From contig DATAHR010000241.1 of assembly GCA_036263035.1 (NCBI GenBank), forward strand, positions 1 to 10,792: a stretch of 10,792 nucleotides of DNA. Direction: 5' to 3'. Positions 1 through 6,646 of this stretch are shown here, piece by piece. The notes below the pieces were generated by a model, which was given only the letters and a program-made list of their open reading frames with translations, was not told where the DNA came from and did no database searches. This DNA is from JAICYJ01 sp036263035 (GTDB lineage Bacteria > Actinomycetota > Thermoleophilia > Gaiellales > JAICJC01). How positions within the stretch are numbered: position 1 is the first letter of the stretch; each line of letters opens with the position of its first letter. Both the position numbers and the translations under genes were made by a program.

Positions 1-2
1 TG

Positions 3-2525
3 CCGCTCGAGCTGCGGCCGCACCGCGAGCCGTCCGACGACGACCCGGACCGCGACGAGGAGCTCCGGGCGATCGCCGACCTGGCGCTGATCGAGGAGCT
101 GCTCGCCGTCTTCCACCGCCACTACACCGCGATCAAGGAGCAGCGCAGCCGGCTCGACTTCAACGATCTCGAGCTGGTCGCCCGCGACCTGCTGCGCTCG
201 CGCCCGGATGTCGCGCAGCGCTACCGCGACCGGTTCGCCGAGGTGATGGTGGACGAGTTCCAGGACACCAACCGGCTGCAGGTCGAGCTGGTGGAGCTGG
301 TGTGCGGCGGCGACCTGTTCCTGGTCGGCGACGAGTTCCAGAGCATCTACCGGTTCCGCCGTGCGGACGTGGATGTCTACCGCGAGCAGCGCCGCATCGC
401 CGGCGACCAGGCGATCGCCCTCGATCGCAACTACCGGTCGCGGCCGCACGTGCTCGACCTGGTCAACGAGGCGTACGGCCGCGAGTTCAACGGGCGCTAC
501 CACGACCTGGTGGCGGCCGGCAGCTTCGAGGGCGACCCGCCCGCACCCGTGGTGGAGGTGCTCCTGACCGACATCCGGGCGCTCCGCGAGGACGACATCG
601 CCTGGCGGCAGGCCGAGGCGGCCGCGATCGCCGAGCGGATCGGCGACCTTGTCGAGGTCGGCGCCTGTGCGCCCGGCGAGGTGGTGCTGCTCTTCGAGGC
701 GGGAACCGATGCCGGCACCTACGAGGACGCGCTGCGTGCGCGCGGCCTGCCGACGGTGCGGGCCACCGGCCGCGGCTACTACGGCCAGCAGGAGGTGAGC
801 GACCTGCTCGCCTACCTGCGCCTGCTGATCAACCGCACGGACGACCGGGCGCTGCTGTCCGTCCTGGCATCACCGCTGGTGGGCATCTCGAACGACGGCC
901 TGGCGCTGATCCGGATGGCGACCCGCCGGGCGGCCGCCATCGGCGCGTTCGAGCCGGCCCGGTGGCCGCAGGCGCTGAGCGAGCGGGACAACCGGCTCGG
1001 CCAGGCGTTCAAGCTGCGGTACGACCGGCTGGTCGACCGGCTCGCCGCCTACAGCCTCGAGCGGCTGTGCGAGGCGATCGTCGCGGAGCACGACTTCGAC
1101 CTCGCGCTGCTCGCCCGGCCCGACGGCGACCGTCGGCTCGCCAACGTGCGCAAGCTGATCCGCCTGGCGCGGGAGTACGAGCAGCTGCGCGGGCCGGATC
1201 TCGAGGGGTTCGTCCGCTTCTGCGAGGAGCAGGCGGACCTGGCCGCGCGGGAGGGCGAGGCTGCCATCGCCGACGAGGGCGGCGACGCGGTGGTGCTGAT
1301 GACGGTGCACTCGGCGAAGGGGCTGGAGTTTCCGGTGGTCGTCGTTGCCGACGCCGGTCGCCGTCCCGGCGGCCGGGGCGCGCCCGACGTGCTGCTCGAC
1401 CGCAACGGCCGCGTCGCCATACGCGCCTGCCCCGATACCGGCATCACCCGCCCCGCGCTGGGGCACAAGCAGCTCGCCGACGAGGAGCGGCGCGCGGAGC
1501 TTGAGGAGGGGCGCCGCCGCCAGTACGTCGCCATGACCCGCGCCCAGCAGCACCTGATCGTGAGCGGCGGTCTGGGCAAGCCCGATGACGAGACGCCGAT
1601 CGCCACGCTGTGCGGCGTGCTCCAGGTGGGGCTGCACAGCGACGGGCTGGTCGAGGTCGGCCGCACCCAGGTGCAGGTGACGGTCGTCGGGGTGCCCGAG
1701 GCGGAGCCGGAGCCCGAGGAGGCGCCGGATCAGCTGCACCTGTTCGCTGCCCTCGAGTCTCCGCTGCCCGATCTGCCGCCGCTGGAGGCTCCGCCCGCGC
1801 CGCCGTCGGTGCCCCTGCGGCGTATCTCATACAGCGGCCTGGCGCTCTACGACCGCTGCGGCTACCGCTTCTACGCGCAGCGCATCCTGCGGCTGCCCGA
1901 GCGCGTGCCCGAGCGTGGGGAGGAGCCGGGCATGGCCGGCGTGGAGATCGGCGACGCGGTGCACCTGCTGCTCGAGCGTCGCGACGAGCGGTGGCGCGAG
2001 CGCTACCCGCAGGCGACGGCGCAGGACGAGCAGCTGATCGAGCGCATGGTGGCAAGCTGGGCCGGTTCCGCGCTGGCCGCGCGCGTGGGCGCGCTGGACG
2101 GCGCCCAGCTCGAGCTGCCGTTCGCCTTCGAGATCGACGGCGTGCTGTTCCGCGGGCGGTTCGACCTCTACCACCGCGGCGAGGACGGCTCCGCGCTCGT
2201 CGTGGACTACAAGACCAACCGCCTCGGTGAGCTCTCGCCCGACGACCTGGTGGAGCGCAGCTACCGCCACCAGGTGGCGATCTACGCGCTCGCGGCGCTG
2301 CTCGGCGGGGCCCGCACGGTCGAGGTGATCTATGCGTTCCTCGACGGGCCGGACGCGGTCGCGGTGCGCAGCTTCGACGCGGGCGACGCAGACGAGCTGC
2401 GAGACGGGATCCGAGCGTCGCTCGGGCCGATCCTGGAGGGCCGGTTCGAGGCGCGGCCGGGCGCGTGGTGCGCGGACTGCCCGGCCCTCGACGTGCTGTG
2501 CGCCGGCCCGGCGCTGCCCGGGTGA
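3..2525 (+). CDS. UvrD/AddA-like ATP-dependent helicase with C-terminal Fe-S PD-(D/E)XK nuclease (5' partial)
   Basis: The reading frame is open from the first codon of the window, so the N-terminus with Walker A lies outside. Superfamily 1 helicase motifs are visible in order: DFNDLE (156-173), motif II VDEFQD (246-263), motif III GDEFQSIYRFR (327-359), motif IV RNYRS (426-440), motif V TVHSAKGLEF (1302-1331) and motif VI QYVAMTRAQ (1521-1547). A Pro/Glu-rich linker (about 1685-1815) leads to a RecB-type nuclease domain: His in GDAVH (1962), Asp in GRFD (2163), the DYK pair (2205, 2211) and QVAIY (2271-2285). One Cys at 1857 plus a C-x2-C-x6-C cluster at 2469, 2478 and 2499 match the 4Fe-4S staple of AddB and Cas4-like nucleases. 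The family resects double-strand breaks for recombination, usually with a second helicase/nuclease subunit, which may be encoded upstream. I cannot decide between AddA-like and AdnA/B-like naming, so no symbol is given. Confidence 0.92.
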   Translation, partial: PLELRPHREPSDDDPDRDEELRAIADLALIEELLAVFHRHYTAIKEQRSRLDFNDLELVARDLLRSRPDVAQRYRDRFAEVMVDEFQDTNRLQVELVELVCGGDLFLVGDEFQSIYRFRRADVDVYREQRRIAGDQAIALDRNYRSRPHVLDLVNEAYGREFNGRYHDLVAAGSFEGDPPAPVVEVLLTDIRALREDDIAWRQAEAAAIAERIGDLVEVGACAPGEVVLLFEAGTDAGTYEDALRARGLPTVRATGRGYYGQQEVSDLLAYLRLLINRTDDRALLSVLASPLVGISNDGLALIRMATRRAAAIGAFEPARWPQALSERDNRLGQAFKLRYDRLVDRLAAYSLERLCEAIVAEHDFDLALLARPDGDRRLANVRKLIRLAREYEQLRGPDLEGFVRFCEEQADLAAREGEAAIADEGGDAVVLMTVHSAKGLEFPVVVVADAGRRPGGRGAPDVLLDRNGRVAIRACPDTGITRPALGHKQLADEERRAELEEGRRRQYVAMTRAQQHLIVSGGLGKPDDETPIATLCGVLQVGLHSDGLVEVGRTQVQVTVVGVPEAEPEPEEAPDQLHLFAALESPLPDLPPLEAPPAPPSVPLRRISYSGLALYDRCGYRFYAQRILRLPERVPERGEEPGMAGVEIGDAVHLLLERRDERWRERYPQATAQDEQLIERMVASWAGSALAARVGALDGAQLELPFAFEIDGVLFRGRFDLYHRGEDGSALVVDYKTNRLGELSPDDLVERSYRHQVAIYALAALLGGARTVEVIYAFLDGPDAVAVRSFDAGDADELRDGIRASLGPILEGRFEARPGAWCADCPALDVLCAGPALPG

Positions 2526-3157
2526 GCGCTCGTTCGGAGCGCGCGGCGGCGATCCTCGATCGCCTCGCGGCGGAGCATCCCGATGCCCGCATCGCGCTCG
2601 ATTACACGACGCCGCTCGAGCTGCTGGTCGCCACCATCCTCTCCGCGCAGTGCACAGACGCCCGCGTGAACCTGGTCACGCCGGCGCTCTTCCGCCGCTG
2701 TCGCACCCCCGAGGACTATCTGGCGATGCCCCCGGCGGAGCTCGAGGAGATGATCCGGCCGACCGGGTTCTTCCGCAACAAGACGAAGGCGATACGGGCG
2801 GCCTGCGCCGACATCGTCGAGCGGTTCGACGGTCAGGTTCCGCAGACGCTCGCCGAGCTGGTGACCCTGCACGGCGTCGGCCGCAAGACGGCTGCCGTCG
2901 TCTCCTCGAACGCCTTCGGCCGGCGTGACGGGATCGCCGTCGACACGCACGTGGGGCGGGTGTCGCGCCGGCTCGGGCTGACGCGTCACACGGATCCGGT
3001 GAAGGTCGAACGGGCGCTGATGCGGCTGTTCCCGCGCGAGCGGTGGCTGCAGGTGTCGGACGTGCTGATCTTCCACGGCCGGCGTGTCTGCGACGCCCGC
3101 CGGCCCCGCTGTGAGGTGTGCGCGGTGAACGACGTGTGCCCGTCGTCGCGCGTGTAA
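2522..3157 (+). CDS. nth: Endonuclease III (DNA N-glycosylase/AP lyase)
   Basis: This 211-residue protein has the normal length and all hallmarks of Nth, which excises oxidised pyrimidines and nicks the abasic site in base excision repair. The helix-hairpin-helix contains HGVGRKTA with the catalytic Lys at residue 122, and VDTHV carries the catalytic Asp at 141. The C-terminal 4Fe-4S loop C-x6-C-x2-C-x5-C is intact (Cys 190, 197, 200, 206). I chose the GTG at 2522 because it gives the family N-terminus and overlaps the upstream stop as GTGA, which suggests translational coupling. A longer in-frame start at 2465 would lie inside the helicase gene and add an Arg/Pro-rich extension typical of shadow frames. 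No clear Shine-Dalgarno precedes the GTG, which fits re-initiation by ribosomes finishing the upstream gene. Confidence 0.95.
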   Translation: MSARSERAAAILDRLAAEHPDARIALDYTTPLELLVATILSAQCTDARVNLVTPALFRRCRTPEDYLAMPPAELEEMIRPTGFFRNKTKAIRAACADIVERFDGQVPQTLAELVTLHGVGRKTAAVVSSNAFGRRDGIAVDTHVGRVSRRLGLTRHTDPVKVERALMRLFPRERWLQVSDVLIFHGRRVCDARRPRCEVCAVNDVCPSSRV

Positions 3158-3184
3158 CGGCGCGCATTCGTGGCAGTGCGGGCC

Positions 3185-3214
3185 TTGTTCCGTGACGGCC
3201 GCCGGCCGCATCAT
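3185..3214 (+). promoter_or_regulatory. Possible promoter of the 96-aa gene, giving a leaderless or near-leaderless transcript
   Basis: TTGTTC (3185-3190) is followed after 18 bp by CATCAT (3209-3214), which matches TATAAT at four positions. Only 6 bp separate CATCAT from the ATG at 3221, so transcription would begin at or beside the start codon. No Shine-Dalgarno is present. The call rests on pattern alone. Confidence 0.3.
3196..3208. terminator. Short GC hairpin after nth
   Basis: CGGCC (3196-3200) and GGCCG (3204-3208) form a perfect 5-bp stem with a 3-nt loop, 38 bp after the nth stop. There is no T-tract, so the terminator role is weakly supported. It also lies between the possible -35 and -10 elements of the next gene. 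Confidence 0.2.
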
Positions 3215-3220
3215 GCCGGC

Positions 3221-3511
3221 ATGACACGGATCGAGATCGAGCTCTATGCGGAACGGCTGTCGCGGCACGCCGAGCGGCTGCGCGACGACCTGGACGGCGC
3301 CCGGATGCGCCTGGCGTGGCTGGACCTGGAACGCTCCGCCCGCGACGAGCTGGGCGCGCGTGACACGGCGGTACTGGAGTCACTCGGCGTGCTCACGGGC
3401 ACGGACGAGGCGAGCGAGCGGCGGCTGGTCGACCGGCGCCTGCGCCAGCTGGAGGTCGTCGAGCGATTCCAGGCGCTGGTGGAGCGTGAGCTGGACGGGC
3501 TGGGGGCGTGA
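3221..3511 (+). CDS. Small charged alpha-helical protein of unknown function (96 aa)
   Basis: I do not recognise this family. The protein is 96 residues, very rich in Arg, Glu, Asp and Leu, and has almost no Pro or Gly. It reads as two long helical stretches (about residues 3-55 and 65-93) with heptad-like Leu spacing, suggesting a soluble coiled coil or helical hairpin. No Cys, signal peptide or membrane segment is seen. I chose the ATG at 3221; a GTG at 3170 would add 17 residues of Arg-rich, low-quality sequence and overlap the hairpin after nth. It has the same orientation as nth, 63 bp downstream. Its TGA ends one base before the stop of the opposing GNAT gene. It is probably a real gene, judged by codon third-position bias and sensible composition. 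Confidence 0.65.
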   Translation: MTRIEIELYAERLSRHAERLRDDLDGARMRLAWLDLERSARDELGARDTAVLESLGVLTGTDEASERRLVDRRLRQLEVVERFQALVERELDGLGA

Positions 3512-4120
3512 TCACCTTCCGGACGCCGCACCCGCCCCGAGGGAACCGGGCGATACCACCGTCCTCATGACCCAACGGTGCTTGCCGACCGGGCGGTCGC
3601 GGGTGAACCCCAGCTGCTCATACGTCGACAGCGCGCCGTTGAACAGGAAGCCGGCCGGCACGCCGGCCGCATCCTCCGGGTATCCCTCGACCGTTCCGCC
3701 GCCGAGGCCTGCGATCAGATCGAGCGCGCCGGCGAGCGCGGCGGTCGCGACCCCCTTGCGCCGGTGACCCTTGCCGACATAGCAGCAGCCGATCCGCCAG
3801 TCCGGCAGGTCGCCGGTCCTCGACTTCTCGTATGCCACCCGGCTCTTGATGCGCGCCACCTCCTCCGGCGAGCCGAACTGGCACCAGCCGAGGCAGTCGT
3901 CTCCGTCGAAGACGAGCGCGGCGTGCGCCGTCCCCGCCTTGACGCGCGCGTGCTTGAGGTCTCGCCGCTCCTGCGCCGTCGGATAGCCGCCGCCGCCCTC
4001 GGGGTGGAAGCCAAGGCACCAGCACCCGCCGAAGATGCCGTTGTTGCGTTCGACCAGGGCGGCGAAGGCCGGCCAGGTGTCCGCATCCAGGGGTCTGATC
4101 ACGTACGCGGGATCCGGCAT
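3512..4120 (-). CDS. GNAT-family N-acetyltransferase
   Basis: The 202-residue protein fits the GNAT fold, which transfers an acetyl group from acetyl-CoA to an amine. The acetyl-CoA-binding motif A is seen at about residues 115-128 (VGKGHRRKGVATAA, matching the R/Q-x-x-G-x-G/A pattern). The C-terminal part has YEQLGF (167-172), the usual last-strand signature. The N-terminal half carries a Cys-rich stretch, FGGCWCLGF (30-38), shared by a GNAT subgroup of unknown substrate. The ATG at 4120 is preferred because the frame upstream is Arg-rich and overlaps the PAS gene. The start lies 14 bp downstream of the PAS-gene stop, so the two are probably co-transcribed. No strong Shine-Dalgarno is seen. 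The substrate cannot be predicted from the sequence. Confidence 0.88.
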   Translation of the reverse strand: MPDPAYVIRPLDADTWPAFAALVERNNGIFGGCWCLGFHPEGGGGYPTAQERRDLKHARVKAGTAHAALVFDGDDCLGWCQFGSPEEVARIKSRVAYEKSRTGDLPDWRIGCCYVGKGHRRKGVATAALAGALDLIAGLGGGTVEGYPEDAAGVPAGFLFNGALSTYEQLGFTRDRPVGKHRWVMRTVVSPGSLGAGAASGR

Positions 4121-4134
4121 GCGCAGCGTGCGCC

Positions 4135-4593
4135 CTACTCCTCGCGGCGCGGCGCGATGGACGCGAGCAGCCCGCCATCCTCGTCGTAGGCCGGAAACAG
4201 ATCGACGCGCACCGCCTTCTCGAGACCGCTTCGGTGGCGCAGCATCAGCGGCTGGTCGAGCTTCCGCACGCCCCATTCCATGACGGTGGCGACCGGATTC
4301 GCATCCTCCGGGAACCCGGACAGCCCGAAGGCCTGCACCAGCGGCTTTCCGAGCACGTCGCCCTCCCCGTAGCCGGTCAGCTCGAACACCCCTTTGCCGC
4401 ACGACAGCACCCGCGTGTCCTGGTCACAGGCGACGAAACCGGCATTGGCCGGTGGGTAGAAGTCCTCGAGCAGCTCGAACAGGAAGCCGAACCCGCACTT
4501 CGCGCACCCCACCTGCTGGTGTGACAGGCCGTCACGGCCGTCATCATCGATCGCGCGCGTGCCGCAGTTCGGGCAGATCCAGTATCGAGCCAT
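4135..4593 (-). CDS. Zinc-ribbon plus PAS domain protein (152 aa)
   Basis: The N-terminus holds two CxxC pairs, CPNC (7-10) and CAKC (30-33), forming a probable zinc ribbon. Residues about 45-147 look like a single PAS domain: FYPPANAGFVACDQDTRVL, then the typical FELTGYGEGDVLGKPL core (70-85), then strands ending near SIAP. There is no kinase, GGDEF or helix-turn-helix output domain and no membrane segment, so it would be a stand-alone cytoplasmic sensor or adaptor. PAS domains bind small ligands, haem or flavin, or mediate dimerisation; the ligand here is unknown. Extra Cys residues at 56 and 65 lie in the predicted PAS core. The gene sits 34 bp after trxB and 14 bp before the GNAT gene, which suggests an operon and a possible redox role (inference). 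Confidence 0.82.
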   Translation of the reverse strand: MARYWICPNCGTRAIDDDGRDGLSHQQVGCAKCGFGFLFELLEDFYPPANAGFVACDQDTRVLSCGKGVFELTGYGEGDVLGKPLVQAFGLSGFPEDANPVATVMEWGVRKLDQPLMLRHRSGLEKAVRVDLFPAYDEDGGLLASIAPRREE

Positions 4594-4599
4594 GGGGGA

Positions 4600-4605
4600 A
4601 GCGTA
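4600..4605 (-). promoter_or_regulatory. Possible internal -10 before the zinc-ribbon/PAS gene
   Basis: Read on the minus strand, TACGCT (matching TAnnnT) ends 6 nt before the ATG at 4593, within the 34-bp gap after trxB. If used, it would give a leaderless transcript of the last two genes of the cluster. No convincing -35 is seen and no Shine-Dalgarno precedes this ATG. Confidence 0.22.
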
Positions 4606-4627
4606 CTGGCGTCACCGCCCCGCAGAT

Positions 4628-5596
4628 TCAGGCCACGTTGGAAGCGGCCGCCGGCGTCTCGACCGGCTGCGCGTGCGCCAGCCATCGCTCCGCGTCGAGC
4701 GCCGCCATGCAGCCCATTCCAGCCGCCGTCACGGCCTGGCGGTACGTGTGGTCGACCACGTCGCCCGCCGCGAAGACACCGTCGATGTTGGTCGCAGTCG
4801 ACCCGTCCTTCGTGATCAGATAGCCGGCCTCGTCCATGTCCAGGATGCCGCGGAACAGCCCCGTCGTCGGGTCGTGGCCGATCGCCACGAACAGCCCGTC
4901 AGCCGGGATCTCGCGGGTCACCCCGGTCACGGTGTCCTTCAGGCGGACGCCGGTCACCTTCTGGTCGTCGGCGCCGAGCACCTCGTCCACCACCGCGTTG
5001 GTGATGAACTCGACGTTCGGCTTCGACCGGGCGTAGTCGATCATGATCTTCGACGCCCGGAACTCGTCGCGACGGTGCACCAGCTTGACGTCCGTCGCGA
5101 ACTTGGCGAGGAAGCTCGTCTCCTCCATCGCGCTGTCACCGCCGCCGACGACGATCACGTGCTTGTCGCGGAAGAACGCCGCGTCGCAGACGGCGCAGTA
5201 GCTCACGCCCATGCCCTGCAGGTGCCGCTCACTGGGCAGCCCGATCTGGCGGGCGGTAGCGCCGGTGGCGACGATCACGGCGCGAGCCAGGTGCTCGTCG
5301 TCGCCCACGTACACCTTCAACGGGCGCTCGGAGAAGTCGACCCTGGTCACGTCGTCCGCGACCAGCTCGGCGCCGAAGCGCTCGGCCTGCTTGCGCATGG
5401 TGGCCATCAGCTCCGGCCCCATGATGCCTTCCTCGAAGCCCGGGTAGTTCTCGACGTCACTCGTGATCATCAGCTGGCCGCCGTAGGCGAAGCCCTCGAA
5501 CACCAGCGGGTGCAGGTTTGCCCGCGCGGCGTAGAGCGCGGCCGTGTACCCGGCGGGACCACCACCGATGATGATCACGTCGCGAATCTCAGTCAT
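4628..5596 (-). CDS. trxB: Thioredoxin reductase (NADPH)
   Basis: The 322-residue protein is a low-molecular-weight flavoprotein reductase that passes electrons from NADPH through FAD to thioredoxin in the cytoplasm. The FAD-binding GGGPAG is at residues 11-16. The redox-active CAVC is at 134-137. The NADPH-binding GGGDSAMEE is at 151-159, with the phosphate-binding HRR at 174-176. The second FAD motif, GVFAAGDVVD, is at 273-282. All catalytic elements are intact. A Shine-Dalgarno (GGAGA) lies 3-4 nt before the ATG, inside the end of the preceding zinc-ribbon gene; the two genes overlap by 4 bp as ATGA. No thioredoxin gene is next to it in this window, unlike the common trxB-trxA order, so its partner must be elsewhere. 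Confidence 0.96.
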   Translation of the reverse strand: MTEIRDVIIIGGGPAGYTAALYAARANLHPLVFEGFAYGGQLMITSDVENYPGFEEGIMGPELMATMRKQAERFGAELVADDVTRVDFSERPLKVYVGDDEHLARAVIVATGATARQIGLPSERHLQGMGVSYCAVCDAAFFRDKHVIVVGGGDSAMEETSFLAKFATDVKLVHRRDEFRASKIMIDYARSKPNVEFITNAVVDEVLGADDQKVTGVRLKDTVTGVTREIPADGLFVAIGHDPTTGLFRGILDMDEAGYLITKDGSTATNIDGVFAAGDVVDHTYRQAVTAAGMGCMAALDAERWLAHAQPVETPAAASNVA

Positions 5597-5808
5597 TGCT
5601 CTCCAGTCGTATCCAAACGGCCCGTCGTGCCCTCCGGGACGTCATCAAAGTCCTCACTCTCATTAACGCCTATCACCCTGAAACATTCCCCGCAGCGGTC
5701 GCAGTATGCGCCGCCGCCCTCGATCCGCGCACCGAAGAAGCTGCCGAGCGGCTGCCCGCAGTAGGGGCAGAACCGCACCGCGGCGTGAGCGCTGCTGCCG
5801 TGGGCCAT
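5593..5808 (-). CDS. Small zinc-ribbon protein (71 aa) coupled to trxB
   Basis: The protein has CPYC (14-17) and CDRC (36-39) separated by 18 residues, with another Cys at 42. This is a classic two-knuckle zinc ribbon. The last 25 residues are acidic and probably disordered. No other domain is present. The stop overlaps the trxB start (ATGA), so translation of the two is probably coupled and this gene leads the cluster. The ATG at 5808 has no Shine-Dalgarno; a -10-like TATAGA lies 11 nt upstream, consistent with a very short leader. A GTG at 5778 could serve as an alternative start without losing the Cys pairs. The function is unknown; the placement suggests a role linked to thiol redox or zinc (inference). 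Confidence 0.8.
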   Translation of the reverse strand: MAHGSSAHAAVRFCPYCGQPLGSFFGARIEGGGAYCDRCGECFRVIGVNESEDFDDVPEGTTGRLDTTGEQ

Positions 5809-5819
5809 CGGGGCCCGAG

Positions 5820-5827
5820 TCTATAGT
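5820..5827. promoter_or_regulatory. Overlapping divergent -10 elements (palindromic CTATAG core)
   Basis: The 27-bp gap between the divergent starts at 5808 (minus) and 5836 (plus) contains TCTATAGT. Read forward, TATAGT (5822-5827) ends 8 nt before the GTG at 5836. Read in reverse, TATAGA (5825-5820) ends 11 nt before the ATG at 5808. Both spacings suit leaderless or near-leaderless transcripts, and neither gene has a Shine-Dalgarno. No good -35 hexamer is found for either direction. Confidence 0.45.
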
Positions 5828-5835
5828 GCCGAGCC

Positions 5836-6579
5836 GTGAGCCAGCGGCAAAAGCAACGCACGAACGAGAACAAGGCACGGCGTCTCGGGACAGGGGAGGG
5901 CATCTCCCGCAAGGGGCGCAATCCGTCCTCCGGCGGCGGCGTCCCCGCCTGGGCGTGGGTCGTGGGCGGCGCAGTCCTGATTGCCGCGATCGCCATCGTC
6001 GCCGCGATCGTCGTGACGCGCGGAGGATCGTCCAGCAGCGGCACGTCCGGCGGGACATCCACGGTGATCACGGAGCGCAACTCGACCGCGAAGTTCGATC
6101 CCGTCAGCCAGGGCACGTGGCCGCCGAACTACGAGAACCTGCAGGAGGCGATCGCCGCAATGGGTCTGCCTGCGTCGAGCGCGACCATGGCCTACGCCAC
6201 GCACTTCCACGTGCACATCACGCTGTACGTCGATGGCCGCAAGACTCCGGTGCCATCGCAGGTGGGCATCGACCCGTCCACGCAGACGCTGGCGGCGATC
6301 CACACGCATGACGACACCGGCATCATCCACATGGAGGCCGGCGAGAAGAACTTCGCTCCGCCCCTGCAGGACGTCTTCAACGTCTGGGGCGTCCGCTTCA
6401 ACTCCGACTGCATCGGCGGCTACTGCGGCGGCGTCGAGATGTGGGTCAACGGCACGCCGAACACGCAGCTCGGGAAGTACATCCTGCACGACCACGAGGC
6501 GATCACGATCGTCGAGGGCCAGCAGCCGGCCGGATTCAAGCCCGACTCGACGTATCCCTGGGCCGCCAAGGGCCTCTAA
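5836..6579 (+). CDS. Membrane-anchored extracytoplasmic protein with His-rich/Cys-pair domain, function unknown (247 aa)
   Basis: Residues 1-36 are a basic cytoplasmic tail, 37-61 form one transmembrane helix, 62-78 are a Ser/Gly/Thr linker, and the rest should lie outside the membrane. The outer domain has histidine clusters: THFHVH (122-127), IHTHDDTGIIH (155-165) and HDH (218-220). A Cys pair, DCIGGYC, is at 191-197. The His spacing suggests a metal site and the Cys pair a disulphide, but neither is proven. Similar patterns (a His-x-His-rich strand with VDG, then HTHD-TG-IH and a WG-x-x-F segment) occur, as far as I recall, in uncharacterised secreted proteins of actinobacteria and some archaea. 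The start is the GTG at 5836; an upstream extension would cross the divergent promoter region. It is divergent from the trxB cluster. Confidence 0.85.
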   Translation: MSQRQKQRTNENKARRLGTGEGISRKGRNPSSGGGVPAWAWVVGGAVLIAAIAIVAAIVVTRGGSSSSGTSGGTSTVITERNSTAKFDPVSQGTWPPNYENLQEAIAAMGLPASSATMAYATHFHVHITLYVDGRKTPVPSQVGIDPSTQTLAAIHTHDDTGIIHMEAGEKNFAPPLQDVFNVWGVRFNSDCIGGYCGGVEMWVNGTPNTQLGKYILHDHEAITIVEGQQPAGFKPDSTYPWAAKGL

Positions 6580-6604
6580 AGCTTTCCGCCAGCATCACCC
6601 GCGT

Positions 6605-6624
6605 GGGGGATCGAAACCTCCCCC
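6605..6624. terminator. Possible terminator hairpin
   Basis: GGGGGA (6605-6610) pairs perfectly with TCCCCC (6619-6624) across an 8-nt loop, 25 bp after the stop of the His-rich protein gene. There is no T-tract, which is common in GC-rich actinobacteria, so the call is tentative. Confidence 0.35.
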
Positions 6625-6646
6625 GGCTGAGGCGATATCTGGTGGG

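Noticed and set aside
302..1504. 400-codon plus-strand frame overlapping the helicase gene
   Set aside because: Very Arg/Gly/Pro-rich, without motifs, and in a second frame over a clearly coding region.
870..2592. Long minus-strand frames (289 and 382 codons) opposite the helicase-nuclease gene
   Set aside because: Their composition is Arg/Pro/Ala-rich or His/Leu-rich repeats typical of shadow frames; the plus-strand frame has all helicase and nuclease motifs.
4121..4402. N-terminal extension of the GNAT gene to 4402
   Set aside because: The added 94 residues are Arg/Gly/Ala-rich, overlap the PAS gene in another frame and add no domain; ATG 4120 gives the normal family length.
4559..5764. 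401-codon plus-strand frame opposite trxB
   Set aside because: It is His/Val/Leu/Arg-rich shadow of trxB, with no motif and no ribosome binding site.
6601..6626. tRNA T-arm-like sequence (GGGGGATCGAAACCTCCCCC), considered as a tRNA remnant or att site
   Set aside because: The loop is 8 nt and lacks the TTC start, no acceptor, D or anticodon arm exists around it, and no integrase is near. It is better explained as a hairpin after the preceding gene.
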